Positions 1 to 5,116 of a stretch of DNA of 5,820 bases are shown piece by piece. The stretch's first letter is position 1. Every line of letters begins with the position of its first letter. The DNA comes from Candidatus Kapaibacterium sp. GTDB taxonomy: Bacteria; Bacteroidota; Ignavibacteria; Kapaibacteriales; UBA961. The notes under the pieces are model-generated. The model was given only the letters and a program-made list of their open reading frames with translations, had not been told where the DNA came from and ran no database searches. Both the position numbers and the translations under genes were made by a program. The DNA is taken from positions 1 through 5,820 of the forward strand of contig JALRFC010000132.1 of the NCBI GenBank assembly GCA_023253875.1. The letters run 5' to 3'.

Positions 1-321
1 ATTCAAAAACACAAAAATGTCACCATTCGCCTTTTCGGCACCTTTATTTCTACCCTCGGCAATTGTCTGCCTTCTTTGCTCGGAATGACAAATCACGATA
101 TCAGCAAAATTGTTCGCTATCTCGATAGTGGCATCGGTACTACCACCATCGCTGACAATAATCTCCAGATGAAAATTATGCTTTCTTTCCTGTGTAAACA
201 TCGCAAGGGTACGAGCGAGTAATTTCTCTTCTTGCAATACCGGAATAATGATACTGATCGAGGGTTTACGAGCATTGAGATTCTGTATGGATTCTTTGCG
301 ATGTCCTTCCTCAATCATCAT
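1..321 (-). CDS. Family 2 glycosyltransferase, N-terminal part (runs off left edge)
   Basis: Reading the minus strand from an ATG at 321 gives 107 codons without a stop up to the window edge. The product starts MMIEEGHRKE. After about 20 polar residues it shows the GT-A nucleotide-sugar-binding fold of glycosyltransferase family 2: a first beta strand SISIIIPVLQEE (residues 21-32), then LEIIVSDGGSTDATIEIA (52-69) with the family's DGGSTD signature, then a segment with AEGRNKGAEKANGD (88-101) and the strand IFVFLN. The metal-binding DXD motif normally follows just after this point and is therefore outside the window. The family transfers a sugar from an activated donor to a lipid, glycan or other acceptor; the substrate cannot be told from this fragment. 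Its ATG overlaps the TGA of the upstream AtuA-family gene (ATGA), and no Shine-Dalgarno sequence is visible, so translation is probably coupled. A second ATG follows directly and could be the real start. Confidence 0.9.
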   Translation of the reverse strand, partial: MMIEEGHRKESIQNLNARKPSISIIIPVLQEEKLLARTLAMFTQERKHNFHLEIIVSDGGSTDATIEIANNFADIVICHSEQRRQTIAEGRNKGAEKANGDIFVFLN

Positions 322-1679
322 AACTCAGTAACCACCACGCTATGATTCACCATATCTTTTCTCAACAATGCAGGAAAATATGCTACCACTGATGAAGGCT
401 TTGGTCTTCCTCCGGCAAATCCGGTAACACTTGGAGGTCCTGTCAAAATAAGCGGTGCGATTTCTTTCCCAAAACGTTCGACAGAAGCATAATCATGTCC
501 ACGAACTCCAATACGCATCATGACTTCATTAGGCTCAATAGCTTGAGCTATTGGACCATGGCATGCATTCATACCGATGAATTCTGTTCTGATTTCATCA
601 AATTGCAAACCAAGTTGATCGAGTCTTTTCCGCAAAATTGCATCTCCTGCTTTTGCTTTTTTGTATGCATCAGGTGCTGAATATGTCAATGAACTAAATG
701 CAACATATCCATCTTCATAGGAAGCAGAAACCTTGAAAAAGGGTGTGGCAGGTTTTCCGCTGATACCATAGACCTTCACTCTATCATTCCCAAGATCTTC
801 TATCTTGATTGAAGTAAAATCAGCAATACAATCCGGAGTGATATATTCGGATGGATCACCAATCTCATACATCAATTGTTCACTTACTGTTTCTCTTGTC
901 ACTGCACCACCAGTCCCTTCATGTTTTGTCACAATGAATGTTCCATCCGGAAATGCCTCGATAATCGGAAAACCAACATTTGCCATATCTGGCAATGATT
1001 CCCAATCACCAAGGAAATTCCCGCCGGAAGCTTGTGCTCCGCACTCATTTATATGTCCGGCAACAGTACCGGCAGCGAGTTTATCCCAATCATCAAAACT
1101 CCAACCAAATTCATGAATCATAGGAGCAAGAGTTAAACCGGTATCAGTTGTTCTGCCTGTAATCACGATATCAGCACCGGCTTGCAGGGCTTCAACAATG
1201 GGCTTTGCACCGAAATACACATTTGCGCTGAGTAATTGGTCTTTGACTTCACTGATTGGCTGACCGGTTTCCATATTATTCATGGTATGTCCCTCAGCAA
1301 TGAGTCCATCAATATGCATTAGGATATTATCACCCAATACAACTCCGATTTTCAGACCAGTGATCCCAAGTTTTTTTGCCACTTCAAAGACTGCATCACG
1401 AGCACCTTCCGGATTAACACCACCACCATTCGTGATGAGCTTTATGCCTTTGGAAGCGATGTATGGGAGGACATCTTCGCAGGTTTGAACCAAATCTTTT
1501 GCATATCCCAATGCAGGATTTTTCAGTTTTTGCTTTTGCACGATGGACATTGTCACTTCAGCCAAATAGTCCAACATGAGATAATCAATATCACCTTTTG
1601 AAACCTGTGTAAGAGGAGCCGTGAGCAAATCGCCCCAAAAACCTTGACCGGAAGCTATGCGTATGGATTGTGTTGACAT
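318..1679 (-). CDS. AtuA-family protein (DUF1446, acyclic terpene utilization family)
   Basis: A 453-residue protein with the hallmarks of the AtuA/DUF1446 family along its whole length: ASGQGFWGD (residues 9-17), DYLMLDYLAEVTMSI (32-46), TNGGGVNP (83-90), GRTTDTGL (175-182), AGHINECGAQASGGNF (207-222), KHEGTGGAVT (252-261) and GPPSVTGFAGGRPK (414-427). The family is named after AtuA of the Pseudomonas citronellol/geraniol pathway, but its biochemical activity is not established, and many members occur outside terpene clusters. No other atu gene (carboxylase, dehydrogenase or hydratase) is visible here, so a role in terpene breakdown should not be assumed. The length fits the core domain; the small C-terminal domain carried by some relatives is absent. 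I chose the ATG at 1679 because the family homology begins there (MSTQSIRIASG). A GTG at 1712 in the same frame would add 11 residues and overlap the upstream gene. The upstream stop lies 13 bp before this ATG, and the stop overlaps the following glycosyltransferase start, indicating one operon. Confidence 0.88.
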   Translation of the reverse strand: MSTQSIRIASGQGFWGDLLTAPLTQVSKGDIDYLMLDYLAEVTMSIVQKQKLKNPALGYAKDLVQTCEDVLPYIASKGIKLITNGGGVNPEGARDAVFEVAKKLGITGLKIGVVLGDNILMHIDGLIAEGHTMNNMETGQPISEVKDQLLSANVYFGAKPIVEALQAGADIVITGRTTDTGLTLAPMIHEFGWSFDDWDKLAAGTVAGHINECGAQASGGNFLGDWESLPDMANVGFPIIEAFPDGTFIVTKHEGTGGAVTRETVSEQLMYEIGDPSEYITPDCIADFTSIKIEDLGNDRVKVYGISGKPATPFFKVSASYEDGYVAFSSLTYSAPDAYKKAKAGDAILRKRLDQLGLQFDEIRTEFIGMNACHGPIAQAIEPNEVMMRIGVRGHDYASVERFGKEIAPLILTGPPSVTGFAGGRPKPSSVVAYFPALLRKDMVNHSVVVTEL

Positions 1680-1692
1680 AATTTCATCCAAT

Positions 1693-2241
1693 TTAAAGAT
1701 AACGGACCTCACAAAGCGAAGTACGGTTCAGTACAGAAATAAGCGTGTTTTTTTGTTCCTCATTCAAGAGGCATTGCCCGGCATAGTCAAATGGCAATAC
1801 ATGAAATTGACAAGAAAACCATGACATGGTCGGAGTGATCTCGACTCGAATCAATTGTTCATATTCAATCGATTTCGTTTCACCTAGAAAGATTGGCCTG
1901 ATGATCAGACCCTTTGTGCAAATTTCAACTCTCTGTTCAGAAGCCCTATATAATACTTGAACAGCATTAGTAAATAGCGCAAGTGGAAATACATAAGCCA
2001 AGACTGTAGGAGTTGAAAGGCTCATTGCAATGACAGCAAAAATACAGAAAAGCAATAAGATTGTCCCTAGCAGAAGATAGGTCAGCGGATTGACAACATA
2101 TATGAGTGTCTCCCCCATATTGATTTCCGATCTTTGCCTTGCATCCAAAGAATTACGAAAATATGTGGCACCCAGCGCTAGCATTCCATATGCAAAAGCA
2201 ACATAGATTGCATAGAGAAAGATGATTCTATCGAAATACAT
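1693..2241 (-). CDS. Hypothetical membrane protein, possible PH-like C-terminal domain
   Basis: A 182-residue protein I do not recognise by family name. It has a hydrophobic helix at about residues 5-28, then a polar loop (about 29-44, including RNSLDARQRSE), then a long hydrophobic stretch at about 46-97 that could form two helices (around 46-74 and 78-97). The last 85 residues are soluble and beta-rich in appearance: RVEICTKGLIIRPIFLGE, followed by SIEYEQLIRVEI and a final helix NEEQKNTLISVLNR. That order (strand, 'G-I' strand, 'I.Y..I..VE', closing helix) resembles bacterial PH-like domains attached to membrane helices, but this is only an impression from the pattern. It is the first gene of the apparent operon with the AtuA-family gene (13 bp gap) and the glycosyltransferase, and it is divergent from the RodZ-like gene. 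The ATG at 2241 has only a weak upstream GCGGAA. Confidence 0.75.
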   Translation of the reverse strand: MYFDRIIFLYAIYVAFAYGMLALGATYFRNSLDARQRSEINMGETLIYVVNPLTYLLLGTILLLFCIFAVIAMSLSTPTVLAYVFPLALFTNAVQVLYRASEQRVEICTKGLIIRPIFLGETKSIEYEQLIRVEITPTMSWFSCQFHVLPFDYAGQCLLNEEQKNTLISVLNRTSLCEVRYL

Positions 2242-2267
2242 TGATTGAAATTCCGCTTAATTCATGA

Positions 2268-2275
2268 CAAACTTA
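2268..2275 (-). promoter_or_regulatory. Candidate Bacteroidetes-type -7 box for the leftward operon
   Basis: On the minus strand this reads TAAGTTTG, matching the TAnnTTTG -7 element used by the primary sigma factor of Bacteroidetes. It ends 26 bases before the ATG at 2241. A proper TTTG -33 element at the usual spacing is not present; a TTTG lies only 12 bases upstream. It is therefore a half-match supported mainly by position, and by a similar box at a similar distance on the opposite side of the same intergenic region. Confidence 0.35.
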
Positions 2276-2334
2276 CTTGCTTTCCATCAAATCCCCATGT
2301 TTGTGCATAGTAATGTAAAAATCATCTAAATGAA

Positions 2335-2344
2335 TGAATATTCA
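2335..2344. repeat. 10-bp perfect palindrome in the divergent intergenic region
   Basis: TGAATATTCA is a perfect palindrome lying 15 bp before the TATAAT at 2360 and about 60 bp before the RodZ-like start codon. It therefore sits roughly where a -35 region would be and could be an operator half or full site for a dimeric regulator. It is short and AT-rich, so chance occurrence is possible. Confidence 0.3.
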
Positions 2345-2359
2345 CGGAGATAAGTCCGA

Positions 2360-2376
2360 TATAATCCTTATGTTTG
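2360..2376 (+). promoter_or_regulatory. Candidate promoter for the RodZ-like gene
   Basis: Two overlapping candidates occur here. TATAAT at 2360-2365 is a perfect sigma-70 type -10 hexamer, but no good TTGACA-like box lies 16-18 bp upstream. TATGTTTG at 2369-2376 matches the Bacteroidetes -7 consensus TAnnTTTG and ends 28 bases before the ATG at 2405; no TTTG is found at the -33 position. Which of the two is used, if either, cannot be decided from sequence. Confidence 0.4.
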
Positions 2377-2396
2377 CAGTCTGTTTTCACGCAAAC
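2372..2396 (+). promoter_or_regulatory. Small inverted repeat in the RodZ-like gene leader
   Basis: GTTTGC (2372-2377) and GCAAAC (2391-2396) are perfect 6-bp inverted repeats around a 13-base loop, ending eight bases before the ATG at 2405. In RNA it would form a weak hairpin next to the ribosome entry site, where no Shine-Dalgarno sequence is visible. As DNA it could be a protein-binding site overlapping the putative transcription start. The stem is short, so confidence is low. Confidence 0.3.
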
Positions 2397-2404
2397 CTAC
2401 CCGA

Positions 2405-3718
2405 ATGAGTCAACTCGGTACGATATTACGAAATCGCAGGGAAGAGCTTAACCTTACACAGGCAGAAGTCTCTCGACAAACCAATATCCGTGTCAATATC
2501 ATTGATGCCTTGGAGAAAGGGAAGAATAGTATCTTACCCCCAACATATCTTCGTTCATTCAGTAAATCATATTGGCAATTCTTAAAATTGCCTTTGGAAG
2601 ATTTTGAAAAATCTTTTGCTGAATCAGGCATTATGCCACAAGTACAAGAGCAGTCATTCATCGGTACACTCATTCACCCTGAAAAAGAAAAGGAAAAGGA
2701 ATATACTCCTCCACCTCCTCTTAAAACAATAGAGTCTCCAAAGTATTCTCCTAGACTTGTTAGCGGCCTCATTTCTGCCTCGATGATACTGATTCTCATA
2801 GTTGGTATATACTATCTCTTTGTAAAAGATATCATAGATGATACTCCTGTTGAACCAGGTACACCTACAGAAACAGTTCAACAACAATCCGCAAAGGAAG
2901 AAGATTCGGGTGGTGAACTTTGGTCTGTATTTGAAAATGAACCAAGCAAAGACAGCATCATACTGGAAGTCACAGCAAAAAACAATACGTGGTTTACCAT
3001 CAATGCAGATGGTAAAAAAAGCGAAGAAGTACTATTGGCGTCGGGTCAATCAGGACGCTGGACAGCAGTGGAATACTTTATCTTATCCATTTCAAATAAT
3101 GGTGGTGCTATTTTTAAAAGAAATGGCAAGCCTCTGGATAATATTGGCAAGGAAGGCACTATTATCCGTGAAATGAAAATTACTGCCACTGAGATGCTAA
3201 ATTCTGCGATGCCATATTCTGATTCAGATGGTAATACAGAACAGAAAAAAACAGTGGAAAAGCCAAAAACAGAACCGGCGAAAAGTACTACCCAAAAGTC
3301 TTCAGATAAGCAGGTAAAACCTAAATCCTCTGCTACATCTTCCAATAAGTCTACAACAGCAGTACCCAAGACATCTACAAATGGTGTAAAGCCAAAGAAA
3401 AAGGTTGAAGTAACTACTACAACCAAAAAGAAGGTAGAGGCACCTTCAATAACGAAAAAGAAGTCTGATTCTGCACCGAAGAAGAAAACTGAATCATCTG
3501 CGAAGAAGTCAAAAACAGATAAAAACAAAGCAACAACAAAAAAGAAAGCAACAGAGAAATCAAAGGCTAATGACAAGAAGAAAAAAACAGCCGCAAATAA
3601 AACCAAAGAGACAAAGAAGACTACTCCCAAGAAATCTGAGCCTGAAAAGAAAAAGTCTTCGGAATCTAACAAAGTTGAGACTCCAAAGACTGTTCCCATA
3701 GCAAATCCAAGACGATGA
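2405..3718 (+). CDS. RodZ-like helix-turn-helix membrane protein with lysine-rich tail
   Basis: A 437-residue bitopic protein. Residues 1-72 form the RodZ-type helix-turn-helix domain (LGTILRNRREELNLTQAEVS, then the IDALEKGKNSILPPTYLRSF pattern, then YWQFLKL). A cytoplasmic linker rich in Lys, Glu and Pro (about 80-115, including KEKEKEYTPPPP) leads to one membrane helix at about 119-140. Residues 184-262 resemble the periplasmic DUF4115 domain of RodZ relatives: a 'TWFTINADGKKSEE' strand pair, GQSGRWTA, and NGGAIFKRNGKPLDNIGKEG. RodZ connects the MreB cytoskeleton to the cell-wall elongation machinery, and this layout suggests a similar cell-shape role, although mreB is not in the window. 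Odd feature: after the folded domain comes a tail of about 155 residues (278-432) that is about one third lysine, the rest mainly Ser, Thr, Ala, Glu and Pro. RodZ proteins usually end soon after the DUF4115 domain. No Shine-Dalgarno sequence precedes the ATG. The stop abuts the stop of the convergent isomerase gene. Confidence 0.85.
   Translation: MSQLGTILRNRREELNLTQAEVSRQTNIRVNIIDALEKGKNSILPPTYLRSFSKSYWQFLKLPLEDFEKSFAESGIMPQVQEQSFIGTLIHPEKEKEKEYTPPPPLKTIESPKYSPRLVSGLISASMILILIVGIYYLFVKDIIDDTPVEPGTPTETVQQQSAKEEDSGGELWSVFENEPSKDSIILEVTAKNNTWFTINADGKKSEEVLLASGQSGRWTAVEYFILSISNNGGAIFKRNGKPLDNIGKEGTIIREMKITATEMLNSAMPYSDSDGNTEQKKTVEKPKTEPAKSTTQKSSDKQVKPKSSATSSNKSTTAVPKTSTNGVKPKKKVEVTTTTKKKVEAPSITKKKSDSAPKKKTESSAKKSKTDKNKATTKKKATEKSKANDKKKKTAANKTKETKKTTPKKSEPEKKKSSESNKVETPKTVPIANPRR
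3395..3484 (+). repeat. Degenerate 30-bp repeat encoding KKK-led decapeptides
   Basis: Inside the lysine-rich tail of the RodZ-like protein, lysine triplets recur at residues 331, 341 and 351 (KKKVEVTTTT, KKKVEAPSIT, KKKSDSAPKK), giving three imperfect 30-bp units in tandem. KKK motifs continue less regularly afterwards (359-361, 379-381, 391-394, 415-417). This suggests the tail grew by internal duplication and then drifted. Confidence 0.5.
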
Positions 3719-4696
3719 TTATCTGATATGCCCTGCAATATCATGTAGGCGCACTATACCAATACAAGCACCATCCTCATTGATTACTGGCAATACTCCA
3801 ATCTTGTTTTCCCTATCCTCCATCAAAGACAAAGCCTCTCCCAAGCTTGCACTTGCATGAATCATAATTGGATTGATTGTCATAATGTCTTTTACCAAAA
3901 TACTTGACAATTGATCCATACCTGATAGACAACGTCTGATATCTCCATCAGTAACAAAACCCGAGATTTTTTGAGAGTCTTCACTTACAATCGCGCATCC
4001 AAGTTTCTTTGCGCTCATGATAATAAGTAGATCTTTCAGAGAATGATCAGGTTTCACAAATGGTAAGTAGTCACTTCCCTTTACCATTACTGAATCCACT
4101 GTCAATAATAAATTTCGACCTAATTGACCTGCCGGATGTGACTTTGCAAAGTCATCTTTCGTAATTCGACCAAGATGCATGATTGCTATAATCAATGCAT
4201 TAGATAATGCAGTTGCAACCAATAGACTAGTGGTTGGAACTATATTAAGCGGGCATCCCTCTCTTTGGATTTCGGCATTGATAGTTATATCGCAATGTCT
4301 GCTTAAGATAGACGCTGAATTTCCTAGTATTCCAATGATTGCAGAAGCTCGCATTGATAGGAATGGCATGATTGAAACTATTTCCTCTGTATTCCCGCTA
4401 TTAGAAAAGAGAACAATTACATCATCACTTCCTATAATGCCAATATCACCATGCAATGCATCAATCGGATGAAGATAAACAGATTTAACTCCAATACTTG
4501 TCAATGAAGCGGAAAGTCTTTTCGCCATAATGGCAGACTTCCCTACTCCAATTGTAATGACATGTTCAGCTTTGAGGATAATCTCACCAGCATCAATGAT
4601 TGAACCCCAAGCAATGTTGCTGGATATTTCCTGAAGCTCATTGATATCATGCAAAAAAGAAGCTTCTACAATTGCTTCATATTCACTCTTGCTCAT
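3719..4696 (-). CDS. kdsD: Arabinose-5-phosphate isomerase, KpsF/KdsD type (SIS plus two CBS domains)
   Basis: A 325-residue cytoplasmic enzyme, about the normal length of the family (E. coli KdsD is 328). It interconverts D-ribulose 5-phosphate and D-arabinose 5-phosphate, the first step towards KDO, the inner-core sugar of lipopolysaccharide. The SIS domain (about 30-175) has GVGKS (50-54), HPIDALHGD (76-84), SNSGNTEE (98-105), REGCPL (145-150) and VPTTS (153-157), followed by HPAGQLGR (187-194). By alignment from memory, the E. coli catalytic residues Lys59, Glu111, Glu152 and His193 correspond to Lys53, Glu104 or Glu105, Glu146 and His187, all present. Two CBS domains follow, at about 204-256 (ending ISGFVTDGDIRR) and 269-325. 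The start overlaps the stop of the upstream HIT gene and has an exact GGAGGA Shine-Dalgarno five bases upstream. The symbol kdsD is by family; kpsF or gutQ paralogues have the same architecture and cannot be excluded. Confidence 0.93.
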   Translation of the reverse strand: MSKSEYEAIVEASFLHDINELQEISSNIAWGSIIDAGEIILKAEHVITIGVGKSAIMAKRLSASLTSIGVKSVYLHPIDALHGDIGIIGSDDVIVLFSNSGNTEEIVSIMPFLSMRASAIIGILGNSASILSRHCDITINAEIQREGCPLNIVPTTSLLVATALSNALIIAIMHLGRITKDDFAKSHPAGQLGRNLLLTVDSVMVKGSDYLPFVKPDHSLKDLLIIMSAKKLGCAIVSEDSQKISGFVTDGDIRRCLSGMDQLSSILVKDIMTINPIMIHASASLGEALSLMEDRENKIGVLPVINEDGACIGIVRLHDIAGHIR

Positions 4697-5037
4697 GCAA
4701 ATCCTCCGGACATTTTTTTACCGGCTAACATATGCATATGTAATTGGAATACTGTTTGTCCGCCCCATTCTTCACAGTTCATGACAAGACGGAACCCATC
4801 TTTAGCAAATCCATTTTCATCTGCAAGCCTATTCGCAGTTTGCATCATTTCAAGTATAATAGACCCGTCTTCTTCGGTTATATCATATATACTTCTCATT
4901 GTCTTCTTAGGAATGATCAAACAATGAAATGGTGCTTGTGGATTGATATCTCGAATCACTATTACTGTTTCAGATTCATATTCAATCGTCGCAGGAATTT
5001 CTTTTCTTATGATCTTATGAAAAATAGTATCACTCAT
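4693..5037 (-). CDS. HIT-family (histidine triad) nucleotide-binding protein
   Basis: A 114-residue cytoplasmic protein of the HINT branch, whose members hydrolyse nucleoside phosphoramidates or related nucleotide conjugates; the natural substrate is usually unknown. It starts with the typical DTIFHKIIRKEIPA (residues 3-16) and continues with DINPQAPFHCLIIPKK (30-45), FRLVMNCEEWGGQTVF (82-97) and the histidine triad segment QLHMHMLAG (98-106). His100 would be the nucleophile and His102 the last triad histidine. The first triad position is Gln98 instead of the usual His. The ATG at 5037 is chosen because the family begins there; an in-frame upstream extension to 5103 would run through the terminator hairpin and has no homology. 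The final codons for Gly-Gly form the Shine-Dalgarno of the following kdsD gene, and the stop overlaps its ATG, so the two are translationally coupled. Confidence 0.9.
   Translation of the reverse strand: MSDTIFHKIIRKEIPATIEYESETVIVIRDINPQAPFHCLIIPKKTMRSIYDITEEDGSIILEMMQTANRLADENGFAKDGFRLVMNCEEWGGQTVFQLHMHMLAGKKMSGGFA
4702..4707 (-). promoter_or_regulatory. Strong ribosome binding site for kdsD inside the HIT gene
   Basis: On the minus strand GGAGGA lies five bases before the kdsD ATG at 4696. It is the only near-perfect Shine-Dalgarno seen before any start in this window. It is embedded in the last codons of the HIT gene and fixes the kdsD start. Confidence 0.8.
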
Positions 5038-5049
5038 AGGTAAAACTCT

Positions 5050-5077
5050 ATAATATAAAACAATGCCCTCTGCGCAA
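5050..5077 (-). promoter_or_regulatory. Weak candidate promoter for the HIT-kdsD operon
   Basis: On the minus strand TTGCGC (5077-5072) and TATTAT (5055-5050) are separated by 16 bases and precede the HIT start at 5037. The -35 half lies inside the terminator hairpin of the upstream gene, and the predicted leader would be only about five bases. A separate promoter is expected here because a terminator lies upstream, but this particular match is weak. Confidence 0.2.
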
Positions 5078-5094
5078 TTCAGCACAGAGGGCAT
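5052..5094 (-). terminator. Rho-independent terminator of the T9SS cargo gene
   Basis: ATGCCCTCTG (5063-5072) and CAGAGGGCAT (5085-5094) form a perfect 10-bp stem around a 12-base loop. On the minus strand it is followed by TGTTTTATATT, a U-rich run, so the terminator acts on transcripts of the secreted-protein gene, whose stop lies 22 bases upstream. On the plus strand no U-run follows the stem, so it is one-directional. It separates that gene from the HIT-kdsD pair. Confidence 0.85.
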
Positions 5095-5116
5095 CGAAAA
5101 CATTCACAAGATGTGA

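Noticed and set aside
117..314. Minus-strand open frame inside the glycosyltransferase fragment
   Set aside because: It is in a different frame from the clear GT2 reading frame (DGGSTD motif) that covers the whole stretch.
318..1679. Terpene (citronellol/geraniol) catabolic cluster
   Set aside because: Only the AtuA-family gene is present; none of the other atu pathway enzymes is visible in the window.
1680..1712. GTG start adding 11 residues to the AtuA-family protein
   Set aside because: Family similarity starts at the ATG at 1679, and the extension would overlap the upstream gene by 20 bases.
3236..3700. Lysine-rich tail as a separate histone-like gene
   Set aside because: It is continuous and in frame with the HTH-TM-DUF4115 protein, with no start codon plus ribosome site or stop separating it.
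3046..3744. Long minus-strand open frame (232 codons) opposite the end of the RodZ-like gene
   Set aside because: It is Phe/Val-rich because it is the complement of the AAA/AAG-rich tail, which rarely produces antisense stops. It has no recognisable domain and overlaps the end of kdsD.
5038..5103. Upstream extension of the HIT protein by 22 residues
   Set aside because: It would be encoded across the terminator stem and loop and does not resemble HIT N-termini; MSDTIFHKII at 5037 does.
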